From the NCBI GenBank assembly GCA_902772985.1, contig CACYCP010000053.1:1-64000 (forward strand): 64,000 nucleotides of DNA, written 5' to 3'. The stretch comes from an uncultured Bacteroidia bacterium. GTDB lineage: Bacteria; Bacteroidota; Bacteroidia; Bacteroidales; UBA932. Position numbers and translations under genes: made by a program. Positions 25,858-33,611 of this stretch are shown here, in pieces. Under the pieces are notes generated by a model. It did no database searches and was not told the DNA's origin. It worked only from the letters and a program-made list of their open reading frames with translations. Each line of letters begins with the position of its first letter. Position 1 is the stretch's first letter.

Positions 25858-28509
25858 TTATTTACTATTTTTCAATGCGCTAATTTTGTCTTCAATACTT
25901 TGAATTTTTGACAAGGCATCTGACTCCTTTTTGCGCTCGATGTTGATCACAGCCTCCGGTGCGCGGGAGATAAAGGCCTCATTTGAGAGTTTTGCACGCA
26001 CACCATTGAGGAATTTCTGTAAATATTCGAGTTCTTTTTGTGCTTTTTCAATCTCTTCATTCACGTCCACCAAAGAGTCCAGGACAACGAACATTTCCAG
26101 CGTTCGAACCATAAATCCAACCCCCTGTGATGCGCCGTCAAAGCTTTCGCAAAGCCCAAGTTCCACATTGGCCAGTTTCTCCACCACAGGAATGCAAGGG
26201 AACTCCCCTGCCTTTACCTTTAATTTAAGCACTTCCTTAGGAGCAATATTTCGCTGGCTTCTTATGCCGCGGACGCCGTTCACAGCCTCCATTGCAAGAG
26301 TGAAGTTCTCGATAACGGCTTCGTCGAAGGCCTCAGGCTTGGGTGAAAGGGCGTACATTATGCTCTCTCCTTCCTTTCTGGGCCGTATGTCCTGCCACAG
26401 TTCCTCCGTAATGAACGGCATTACAGGGTGGATTAGCTTCAGAAGAGCCTCGAAGAAATACAAGGTATTTTCGAATGTCTCGCTGTCCAGTGGCTGGCCG
26501 TAAGCGGGTTTGATTGCCTCCAGATACCAGGAGCAATAATCATCCCAGAACAGCTTATAAATGGTCATCAGCGCATCTGAAATGCGGAATTTGCCATACA
26601 GGTCTTCAATTTGGGCAACGGCCTGTGACAGCCTTGCGGCAAACCAGCGGGTGGCTTCTTTGGCCGCCTCTCCAGCCTTCAGATCCTTGCTGACGCTGAA
26701 GCCCTTGACGAGGCGGTACGAGTTCCAAATCTTATTGCAGAAAGCGGCTCCCTGCTGAATCTGGGCCTCGTCGTAGAAAATGTCATTTCCCGCGCTGGAG
26801 CACAGGAGCATGCCGATTCGCACGGAATCGGCCCCGTATTTTTCGATTAAAGTCAAAGGATCTGGGGAATTGCCCAGGGTTTTGGACATCTTCCTTCCCA
26901 GCTTATCCCTGACTATGCCGGTGAAATACACGTTTGAGAAGGGTTCACGGCCCATAAACTCCTCTCCTGCCATAATCATCCTTGCCACCCAGAAGAAAAT
27001 GATGTCCGGGCCTGTGACCAGGTCGCTGGTAGGATAATAATAGGCCAGGTCGGCATTGGGCTTATGATCCGGATGGCCGGGCATTTCAGGATCAAAAACC
27101 GAGATGGGCCATAGCCACGAACTGAACCATGTATCCAAAACATCCTCGTCTTGCCTTAAATCTTCTGCTTTGATATTCGGTTCAATAGCTTGTGCCAACT
27201 TAAGTGCTTCTTCAAGTGTAGCGGCAACCACGTACTTGCCATTTGGGAGGTAATAGGCCGGTATGCGTTGCCCCCACCAAAGCTGGCGGGATATGCACCA
27301 GTCCTTGGCGTTCTCCATCCAGTGGCGGTATGTGTTCACATATTTTTCCGGTATGAATTTCGTGCGGCCGCTCTCCACGGTTTCAAGGGCCATTTTGGCA
27401 AGGCTTTCCATCTTAAGGAACCACTGGGCGCTGAGACGTGGCTCAATGACTGCGTCTGTGCGCTCCGAATAACCCACAGGGGAAATGTATTCTTCGGTTT
27501 TTACCAGGTTTCCGGCTTCCTCCAGCATTCGCACTATCTTCTTGCGGGCAGCAAAACGCTCCTCTCCCACAAGGATCAGGGCTTTTTCATTCAGCCTTCC
27601 GTCCTCGTCTATGATATCCAGCACCGGAAGGTTGTGCCGCAGGCCTATCTCGTAGTCGTGCACGTCGTGTGCCGGAGTTACCTTCAGGCAACCGGTGCCG
27701 AAGTCCATTTCCACGTAACTGTCTTCGATAACGGGGATTTCCCTGTTTATGAGTGGAATGAGCACTTTCTTGCCGCGAAGCCAGTGGTAACGCTCATCGG
27801 CGGGATTAACGCAGATGGCGGCATCGGCCATAATGGTCTCCGGACGGGTGGTTGCAATGGTGAGGAACTCCTTGGTGGGAGCTCCGTTTCCGTCGGAAAT
27901 AAAGTACCTGAGGTGGTAGAAATGGCTTTTAGTGTCCTTGTGGATAACCTCGTCGTCGCTCACCGCGGTATGGGCCTCCGGGTCCCAGTTAACCATTCTA
28001 ACGCCCTTGTAAATCCAACCCTTGTTATAAAAATAGACGAAGGTGTTGATGACGGCGTCGCTAAGGGCGGGCTCCATCGTGAAGCGGGTGCGGTCCCAGT
28101 CGCAGGAGCAGCCCAGCTTTCTGAGTTGCTGAAGTATTATTCCTCCGTGTTCTTCCTTCCACTGCCAGGCGTGGGCAAGGAATTCTTCACGGGTAAGGTC
28201 GTCTTTCGTGATGCCCTGGGCCTTGAGTTTTGCAACCACCTTGTTCTCCGTAGCAATGGATGCATGGTCTGTTCCGGGCACCCAGCAGGCGTTTTTGCCG
28301 TCCATACGGGCTTTTCGGATAAGGACATCATTCAAGGTGTTGTTCAGCACATGCCCCATGTGCAGGATTCCCGTCACGTTGGGCGGCGGAATGACAATGG
28401 TATAGGGTTCTTTATCGTTAGGCTCGCTATGGAAGAATTTATGCTCCATCCACCAGGCATACCACTTGTCTTCCACATTTGCGGCACTGTATTTAGCAGC
28501 TAGTTCCAT
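25858..28509 (-). CDS. valS: valyl-tRNA synthetase
   Basis: This 883-residue class I aminoacyl-tRNA synthetase charges tRNA-Val. The HIGH-type motif is PPNVTGILHMGHVLNN near residues 41-56, and the KMSKS motif is GRKMSKTLGNSPDP near 535. The CP1 editing domain spans about 190-350 (TTRPETIMADAAICVNP). The C-terminal coiled coil that contacts tRNA is present (LVDVNEEIEKAQKELEYLQK). Length is normal. It is the first gene of a leftward run that continues with the thioesterase, tatA, tatC, ABC-F and GIN genes, and it has a clear promoter. Confidence 0.96.
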   Translation of the reverse strand: MELAAKYSAANVEDKWYAWWMEHKFFHSEPNDKEPYTIVIPPPNVTGILHMGHVLNNTLNDVLIRKARMDGKNACWVPGTDHASIATENKVVAKLKAQGITKDDLTREEFLAHAWQWKEEHGGIILQQLRKLGCSCDWDRTRFTMEPALSDAVINTFVYFYNKGWIYKGVRMVNWDPEAHTAVSDDEVIHKDTKSHFYHLRYFISDGNGAPTKEFLTIATTRPETIMADAAICVNPADERYHWLRGKKVLIPLINREIPVIEDSYVEMDFGTGCLKVTPAHDVHDYEIGLRHNLPVLDIIDEDGRLNEKALILVGEERFAARKKIVRMLEEAGNLVKTEEYISPVGYSERTDAVIEPRLSAQWFLKMESLAKMALETVESGRTKFIPEKYVNTYRHWMENAKDWCISRQLWWGQRIPAYYLPNGKYVVAATLEEALKLAQAIEPNIKAEDLRQDEDVLDTWFSSWLWPISVFDPEMPGHPDHKPNADLAYYYPTSDLVTGPDIIFFWVARMIMAGEEFMGREPFSNVYFTGIVRDKLGRKMSKTLGNSPDPLTLIEKYGADSVRIGMLLCSSAGNDIFYDEAQIQQGAAFCNKIWNSYRLVKGFSVSKDLKAGEAAKEATRWFAARLSQAVAQIEDLYGKFRISDALMTIYKLFWDDYCSWYLEAIKPAYGQPLDSETFENTLYFFEALLKLIHPVMPFITEELWQDIRPRKEGESIMYALSPKPEAFDEAVIENFTLAMEAVNGVRGIRSQRNIAPKEVLKLKVKAGEFPCIPVVEKLANVELGLCESFDGASQGVGFMVRTLEMFVVLDSLVDVNEEIEKAQKELEYLQKFLNGVRAKLSNEAFISRAPEAVINIERKKESDALSKIQSIEDKISALKNSK

Positions 28510-28528
28510 AATAACGTCGTTAATCCTA

Positions 28529-28536
28529 CAAATTTA
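28529..28536 (-). promoter_or_regulatory. valS -7 promoter element TAAATTTG (minus strand)
   Basis: Perfect TAnnTTTG match on the minus strand, 19 bases before the valS ATG at 28509, in the 67-bp gap shared with maf. Confidence 0.55.
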
Positions 28537-28576
28537 ATTAAATTTTGTTAATTTCGCCACGGATAGAAAATGAATT

Positions 28577-29188
28577 ATGGTCTCAAAGTTAAACAAGTGG
28601 CATATCATACTTGCAAGTAACTCCCCCAGGCGGCAAGAATTGATTAAAGGTTTGAACCTTGACTTTGAAATAGATACGCTTAATGACTTTCAGGAACACT
28701 TCGCTCCCGATACACCATTTTCGGAAGTCCCGCGCCTCATGAGCGAGGGAAAGTCGCTGGGCTTTCATCGGCCTTTGAAAAAAGGGGAAATCCTCATTAC
28801 AGCCGACACTATGGTAATCCTCCCCGCCTCCGAAGGACACCCCGGGGAAATCCTTGGTAAACCTGCCAGCCTTGCCGATGCGAAAAGGATGCTGGGAGAC
28901 CTTTCCGGACGCATGCATCAGGTGATAACTGCCGTTACCCTGCGTTCCGCCGGTGGAATGCGCACTTGCACCGATACCACCGATGTCTGGTTCAAGCCCT
29001 TGACGGAAGAGGAGATTGACTATTATGTGCAGAATTTCCGCCCTCTGGATAAAGCAGGAGCCTATGCAATTCAGGAATGGATTGGTTATGTGGGAATTAC
29101 GCGCATCGACGGTTCATATTTCAATGTCGTAGGCTTTCCTGTTCATTTGGTTTATGATATGTTGGATGATTTTGATTTGGAAAAGTGA
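28577..29188 (+). CDS. maf: Maf-family nucleoside-triphosphate pyrophosphatase
   Basis: This 203-residue house-cleaning enzyme hydrolyses non-canonical or excess nucleotides (dTTP, UTP or modified forms) to the monophosphate and pyrophosphate. The entry motif is LASNSPRRQELIKGL at residues 12-26. The acidic catalytic region is ITADTMVILPASEGHPGEILGKP near 75-97. KAGAYAIQEWIGYVG near 157 is diagnostic for the YhdE-type Maf proteins. It diverges from valS, and hypB follows 47 bp later on the same strand. Confidence 0.93.
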   Translation: MVSKLNKWHIILASNSPRRQELIKGLNLDFEIDTLNDFQEHFAPDTPFSEVPRLMSEGKSLGFHRPLKKGEILITADTMVILPASEGHPGEILGKPASLADAKRMLGDLSGRMHQVITAVTLRSAGGMRTCTDTTDVWFKPLTEEEIDYYVQNFRPLDKAGAYAIQEWIGYVGITRIDGSYFNVVGFPVHLVYDMLDDFDLEK

Positions 29189-29235
29189 GTCATAATCCTT
29201 AACTTGCATTGTTTTACACGCGCATAACCAAAACA

Positions 29236-29907
29236 ATGGATCAAGTTAAGATAATCGAAATCAAAAAGAGCGTATTTGAAGACAATAACAAGGATGCGGA
29301 CGCCCTGAGGCAGGAACTCAAATCCCGCGGCGTTTTCCTCCTGAATCTGATGTCATCTCCAGGCAGCGGCAAAACCACCACCCTCATCCGTACCATCAAC
29401 CTTCTCAAAGGGAGAATGGGCATCGCCGTTATGGAGGCCGATATCGACAGCGACGTCGATGCCATAAAAATCAAGGATGCCACCGGAATCCAGTCCATTC
29501 AGCTTCATACAGGAGGCATGTGCCATCTGGACGCTGAAATGACCCGCCAGGGCCTTCAGGGCCTGGAACTGGAGGGAATAGACCTTGCCATCCTGGAAAA
29601 CGTCGGAAACCTGGTTTGTCCTGCCGAATTTGACACCGGCGCGGTGCGAAATGCCATGATCCTTTCCGTTCCGGAGGGTGACGACAAGCCCCTGAAATAT
29701 CCCCTGATGTTTTCCGTATGCGACGTTGTGGTGATTAACAAGACTGATGTACTCCCCTTCTTCGACTTCGACCTGGAAAAGTGCAGGGAGTACATCCGGA
29801 TGCGCAATCCCAATGCGCAGGTATTTCCCATCTGCGCCAAAACCGGTGAAGGCGTGGATGCTTTTGCCGCATGGATTGAAGCCCAGGTAAACGATTGGAA
29901 ACAATAA
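29236..29907 (+). CDS. hypB: HypB, nickel-incorporation GTPase
   Basis: This 223-residue SIMIBI-class GTPase drives nickel insertion into [NiFe]-hydrogenase (sometimes urease) precursors together with HypA. Start at ATG 29236; the earlier TTG adds an unlikely basic tail. The P-loop is MSSPGSGKTTT near residue 40. The metal-site Cys-His pair is in TGGMCHLDA near 92-100, and the family motif ENVGNLVCPAEFDTGA near 120. The guanine-specificity motif is NKTD near 165. It lacks the N-terminal CxxCGC nickel site and the His-rich stretch of some homologues. It heads a tight unit with a flavoprotein, hypA and a membrane protein. Confidence 0.93.
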   Translation: MDQVKIIEIKKSVFEDNNKDADALRQELKSRGVFLLNLMSSPGSGKTTTLIRTINLLKGRMGIAVMEADIDSDVDAIKIKDATGIQSIQLHTGGMCHLDAEMTRQGLQGLELEGIDLAILENVGNLVCPAEFDTGAVRNAMILSVPEGDDKPLKYPLMFSVCDVVVINKTDVLPFFDFDLEKCREYIRMRNPNAQVFPICAKTGEGVDAFAAWIEAQVNDWKQ

Positions 29908-29921
29908 TAAAAGATTAGAAT

Positions 29922-32777
29922 ATGCCCGAGATGTCCAAGAAATTTGTCCCCAAATATTTTGGCGACAAAAATCCGAATCCCAAGCTTATCCGTCTGGTAC
30001 GGAAAATTACAGACCGTGTTCCCGGTAAGATAAAAATGACCACCGAGGCCCCTGAGTACTGGGGTTATGCCTGTCTGTTCTACGATGAAATGGACGACAA
30101 GACCAGGGAGGCCGCCCTTGATTTCCTCTGGGATCTCATCTGCAAGAAGCCTTTCAGGGTCCGTGAGCATCATCCCTATCCGGAACTCCTGGAATGGAAC
30201 CGGAAGAAGCACTATGTCGGCTCTGATGAGGAATTTGCCGAATTCATCGACAAACTGGCCTACCTTGGACTCATTGAATACGACTACGGGGACAAATATA
30301 CCAAGGACGGTCCCGTTCCCGGAACTACTTATAATCGGGAAGACCGCATCTACTGGGTTCCGCTGTTCGTTCCCGGCAGTGCCGAATATACCAATATGAA
30401 CACCGAGCTGATGGACCGCCATCCGGAACTGGCCATGTTCTTTGAACGCATGACCTTCCTTCCCCTGGAGAAAATCACCCCTATGGTTCCAATGGGAGGC
30501 AGCGGTATCGGCATGCACGTCATTCCTGTGGAAAAAGCCATCTCCATGGAGAACCAGACAGTGGACATAGAGCATCTCTCGTACTGGCTGAAACGCTACG
30601 AGGGGCACCTGGGCGTGGGAATCTGTTCCTGCCGCTACGGTCGCAAGAAGCTCGATGAAGGCTGCGCCGACGACTACAGGGACTGGTGCATAGGCGTGGG
30701 CGACATGGCGGATTACTGCCGTGAAACCGGCCGTGGACACGATATTACTTACGATGAAGCCATGGCCATCCTGAAAAAGGCCGAAGACCACGGCTTCGTG
30801 CACCAGATTACCAACATCGACGGCGAGGGCAAGATTTTCGCCATCTGCAACTGCAATGTCAAGATATGCAACGCCCTTCGCACCAGCCAGCTGTTCAATA
30901 CTCCCAACATGAGCCGAAGCGCCTATGTCGCCGAAGTGGATCCGAAGAACTGCGTGGCCTGTGGCCGCTGCGTCGAGTACTGCGTGGCCTGTGGCCGCTG
31001 CGTCGAGTACTGCCCTGCCGGCGCCGTCAGGCTGGGTCAGAAACTGTGCACCAAAAACGGTCCCCAAACCTATCCCAAGCAGGAATTGCCGGATGCATCG
31101 TCCTGGGGCCCGCATAAGTGGAACGAAGATTATCGTGACCGCAATCGTATCAACTGCTACCCCAGCGGTACAGCCCCCTGCAAGACCGCCTGCCCTGCCC
31201 ACATTGCCGTGCAAGGCTATCTGAAGAAAGCGGCCGAGGGTAAGTTTACCGAGGCCCTGGAACTCATCAAGAGGGAGAATCCCTTCCCCGCCGTTTGCGG
31301 CCGCATCTGCAACCGCCGCTGCGAGGATGCCTGTACCCGCGGCACCATCGACAAGCCAATCGCCATCGATGAAGTCAAGAAGTTCCTGGCCGATCTGGAC
31401 CTCAAGGCCGAAACTCGTTTTGTGCCGGAGGTGAACATCTGCTCCAACATAGAGGAGCGCTGGCCACAGAAGATTGCCATCATCGGCGGTGGTCCTGCCG
31501 GTATGAGCTGTGCCAATTACCTGGCCACTATGGGTTACAAGCCCACGGTGTTTGAACGCAATGAAGAACCCGGCGGCATGCTGCGCTACGGCATACCTTC
31601 CTACAAGCTGGACAAGGAAGTCATCAAGGCCGAAATCGACATAATGAAGGAAATTGGCGTGGAAGTGCGTACCGGCGTGGAAGTGGGCAAGGACATCACC
31701 ATCCAGCAGCTGCGGGAGCAGGGCTACAAGGCTTTCTACGTAGCCATAGGCTGCCAGGGAGGACGGCTCCCCGGCATTCCCGGCGAAACGCTGAAGGGCA
31801 CTACTACAGCCATCGACTTCCTGCACCAGGCCAACTGCGGCAAGGTGAAGGTGAAAGGCAAGGTGGTGGTCGTGGGCGGCGGTAACGTTGCAATTGACGC
31901 GGCCCGCGTAGCAATGCGCAGCGGCGCTTCCCAGGTCACTATGCTTTCCCTTGAGACAGAGGATATTATGCCCGCTTCCCTGGAGGAACGTGCCGAGGCC
32001 CGCGAAGACGGTGTCGTCCTGAATCCCGGATGGGGCCCGAAGGAGGTGCTCGGAAGCGAAAAGGTGGAAGGCATCGTATTCAAGAAGTGCACTTCCGTAT
32101 TCAACGCAGAGCATAAATTCGCGCCTGAATATGATGAAAATGAGCTTATTACCCTGGATGCCGACGCTGTAATCTTCGCCATCGGCCAAACTGTAATCCT
32201 GAAGGACCTGCTTAAGGATACCAAGGTGGAATTCTTCCGCGGAGTCTATCCCGTGGCCGATAAACTCACGTATCAGACGGCCGAGCCCGATATCTTCGTC
32301 GGCGGAGACTGCTTTACCGGTCCCAAGTTCGCCATTGATGCCATCGCCGCCGGTAAGGAGGCCGCCGAAAGCCTGCACCGCTTCGTTCAGGGCGGTCATA
32401 TGACCATCGGCCGCAACCGCCGCGACTTCATCGAACTTGACAAGCAGGATATCCTTGTGGAATCCTACGACAACGGTTCCCGCCAGGCTCCCGGCGTTCT
32501 GCCCGTGAAGACCAAGTTCGACGAGTATCACGGCACTCTTACCGAAGAACAGGTTCGCAAGGAGACGGCCCGCTGCCTGAGCTGCGGCGCTTCCGTGGTG
32601 GACGAAAACCGTTGCATTGGCTGTGGCGTGTGCACCACCAAGTGCGCCTTCGACGCCATCCACCTGTACCGCGTTCATCCGGAGGCCAGCGTCATGCGCA
32701 CCTCGGAAGACAAGTTCTCCGGTATCCTCCCTTATATGATAAAACGTACCGGTAAAATCCTGTTTAAGAAGAAATAA
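29922..32777 (+). CDS. multi-domain iron-sulfur FAD/NAD(P) oxidoreductase (GltD-like core)
   Basis: This 951-residue electron-transfer protein lies between hypB (14 bp) and hypA (0 bp). Residues 1-330 form a domain unlike GltD, with cysteine clusters GICSCRYGRKKLDEGC and AICNCNVKIC. A ferredoxin-like CxxCxxCxxxCP site follows at about 344-365 and carries an internal exact duplication. Residues about 405-485 are the N-terminal Fe-S domain of glutamate synthase small subunits (CKTACPAHIAVQGYL, FPAVCGRICNRRCEDACTRG). The FAD motif is IIGGGPAGMSCAN near 525, and the NAD(P) motif is VVGGGNVAIDAARVAMRSG near 645. A last 4Fe-4S site, CIGCGVCTTKC, lies near 905. The layout resembles electron-input modules rather than glutamate synthase, and there is no GltB. 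Electron acceptor and donor are unknown. Confidence 0.82.
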   Translation: MPEMSKKFVPKYFGDKNPNPKLIRLVRKITDRVPGKIKMTTEAPEYWGYACLFYDEMDDKTREAALDFLWDLICKKPFRVREHHPYPELLEWNRKKHYVGSDEEFAEFIDKLAYLGLIEYDYGDKYTKDGPVPGTTYNREDRIYWVPLFVPGSAEYTNMNTELMDRHPELAMFFERMTFLPLEKITPMVPMGGSGIGMHVIPVEKAISMENQTVDIEHLSYWLKRYEGHLGVGICSCRYGRKKLDEGCADDYRDWCIGVGDMADYCRETGRGHDITYDEAMAILKKAEDHGFVHQITNIDGEGKIFAICNCNVKICNALRTSQLFNTPNMSRSAYVAEVDPKNCVACGRCVEYCVACGRCVEYCPAGAVRLGQKLCTKNGPQTYPKQELPDASSWGPHKWNEDYRDRNRINCYPSGTAPCKTACPAHIAVQGYLKKAAEGKFTEALELIKRENPFPAVCGRICNRRCEDACTRGTIDKPIAIDEVKKFLADLDLKAETRFVPEVNICSNIEERWPQKIAIIGGGPAGMSCANYLATMGYKPTVFERNEEPGGMLRYGIPSYKLDKEVIKAEIDIMKEIGVEVRTGVEVGKDITIQQLREQGYKAFYVAIGCQGGRLPGIPGETLKGTTTAIDFLHQANCGKVKVKGKVVVVGGGNVAIDAARVAMRSGASQVTMLSLETEDIMPASLEERAEAREDGVVLNPGWGPKEVLGSEKVEGIVFKKCTSVFNAEHKFAPEYDENELITLDADAVIFAIGQTVILKDLLKDTKVEFFRGVYPVADKLTYQTAEPDIFVGGDCFTGPKFAIDAIAAGKEAAESLHRFVQGGHMTIGRNRRDFIELDKQDILVESYDNGSRQAPGVLPVKTKFDEYHGTLTEEQVRKETARCLSCGASVVDENRCIGCGVCTTKCAFDAIHLYRVHPEASVMRTSEDKFSGILPYMIKRTGKILFKKK
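30951..31010 (+). repeat. exact 30-bp tandem duplication inside a ferredoxin motif
   Basis: Bases 30951-30980 are repeated without change at 30981-31010. The unit encodes CVACGRCVEY, so the reading frame is kept and the motif becomes CVACGRCVEY twice followed by CPAGAV. The normal site would need only one copy. Confidence 0.95.
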
Positions 32778-33119
32778 ATGCACGAATTGGGAATAGTATT
32801 CTACATTATCCGCGACGTCAAGAAAGTGGCGCAGGAGAACGGTGTGCAGCACATCAATGCCGTTGTAATGAACATTGGCGAAGTGTCCACCATCGTTCCT
32901 GAGTACCTCACTGACTGCTGGCGGTGGGCGGCCGACAAGGAGGATCTCCTTCGAGGCTGCGAACTCAAAGTGAATACTCTTCCGGCAGTTAGCTACTGCG
33001 AAGACTGCAAGTGCGAATACGAGACCGTGCGATATGGCAAAACCTGCCCTGCGTGCGGGAGTGAGAACACCTTTTTGTTGAAAGGTAACGAAGTGGAAAT
33101 TAAAGAAATTGAAGTATAA
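32778..33119 (+). CDS. hypA: HypA, nickel metallochaperone
   Basis: This 113-residue protein supplies nickel to the HypB-dependent maturation step. The N-terminal Met-His-Glu (MHELGIV), whose His2 binds nickel, is present. The structural zinc site has two Cys pairs, YCEDCKCEY near residue 75 and KTCPACGSE near 93. Its length is typical. The ATG directly follows the stop of the flavoprotein gene and the next gene starts two bases after its own stop, so the unit is one transcript. Confidence 0.92.
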   Translation: MHELGIVFYIIRDVKKVAQENGVQHINAVVMNIGEVSTIVPEYLTDCWRWAADKEDLLRGCELKVNTLPAVSYCEDCKCEYETVRYGKTCPACGSENTFLLKGNEVEIKEIEV

Positions 33120-33121
33120 TT

Positions 33122-33439
33122 ATGTCTTGTTTTGTAGTTCCCCTGGTGCAGGCAATTGCAACCAGCGCCTATCGTAAGGCCAAGAAAGGAAAAGTGAGCA
33201 GCGAACTTCCAACCCTTGAAAAGATGCTTTGGGGCGGTTCCATCATGCTCATCGTAGATCACGTAATCAACGGAGAACTCACCTGGCGTTTTCCCTTTTT
33301 CACCGCCCTTGACCAGGCGGGCGGCGGTGCCGTAATGCTGAAGGAAATGCTTACGGTGGGCGTTCCAATGTCCCTTGTCATCACTGCCGTTTGGTGGGTA
33401 TATGTACTTGTGAAACAAAAAAAGCCAAGCCTGCAATAA
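33122..33439 (+). CDS. small inner-membrane protein next to hypA
   Basis: This 105-residue protein has two or three hydrophobic segments: the N terminus (CFVVPLVQAIATSAYR), LEKMLWGGSIMLIVDHVI near 46-65, and VGVPMSLVITAVWWVYVLV near 79-98. It has a short basic C-terminal tail. A conserved-looking His lies within a membrane segment (VDHVINGEL). I do not recognise a named family. Two-base spacing after hypA places it firmly in the hypB-flavoprotein-hypA transcript, which suggests a role in the same electron-transfer or nickel process. A membrane anchor for the flavoprotein is one possibility. Confidence 0.7.
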   Translation: MSCFVVPLVQAIATSAYRKAKKGKVSSELPTLEKMLWGGSIMLIVDHVINGELTWRFPFFTALDQAGGGAVMLKEMLTVGVPMSLVITAVWWVYVLVKQKKPSLQ

Positions 33440-33454
33440 TTGGCATTTTTTTGC

Positions 33455-33462
33455 TAAATTTG
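33455..33462 (+). promoter_or_regulatory. tRNA-Arg -7 promoter element TAAATTTG
   Basis: Perfect TAnnTTTG match that ends 16 bases before the mature tRNA 5' end. Confidence 0.5.
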
Positions 33463-33478
33463 CAGCCGCTTTAACTGC

Positions 33479-33550
33479 GCCCCTGTAGTTTAAAGGATAG
33501 AATAACGGATTCCGGTTCCGTTGGTCCCGGTTCGATTCCGAGCGGGGGTA
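33479..33550 (+). tRNA. tRNA-Arg (anticodon CCG)
   Basis: The 72-base gene folds as a cloverleaf. The acceptor stem GCCCCTG pairs with CGGGGGT (33543-33549), and A is the discriminator. The anticodon stem ACGGA/TCCGT encloses the loop TTCCGGT, so the anticodon CCG at 33512-33514 reads the Arg codon CGG. The T-loop is TTCGATT, with one C-A mismatch in the T stem. CCA is not encoded. A terminator follows within ten bases. Confidence 0.93.
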
Positions 33551-33556
33551 CGAAAA

Positions 33557-33583
33557 GGCCGATATTTTTATCGGTCTTTTTTT
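33557..33583 (+). terminator. Rho-independent terminator after tRNA-Arg
   Basis: GGCCGAT (33557-33563) pairs with ATCGGTC (33570-33576) with one G-T pair around a six-base loop, followed by seven Ts. It separates the tRNA from the GH38 gene. Confidence 0.8.
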
Positions 33584-33584
33584 G

Positions 33585-33592
33585 TATATTTG
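33585..33592 (+). promoter_or_regulatory. -7 promoter element TATATTTG before the GH38 gene
   Basis: Perfect TAnnTTTG match immediately after the tRNA terminator and 19 bases before the ATG at 33612. Confidence 0.5.
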
Positions 33593-33611
33593 TGCAAATG
33601 CAGTAATTAAT

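Noticed and set aside
29922..32777. Flavoprotein as the glutamate synthase small subunit
   Set aside because: It is about twice the length of GltD, has a distinct 330-residue N-terminal domain and a C-terminal ferredoxin site, and no large subunit gene is adjacent.
29556..32852. A 1098-codon open frame on the minus strand opposite hypB, the flavoprotein and hypA
   Set aside because: The plus-strand genes have clear motifs and tight operon spacing. The antisense frame is open because of the strong G/C third-position bias of the sense genes, has no recognisable domain, and even mirrors the 30-bp duplication.
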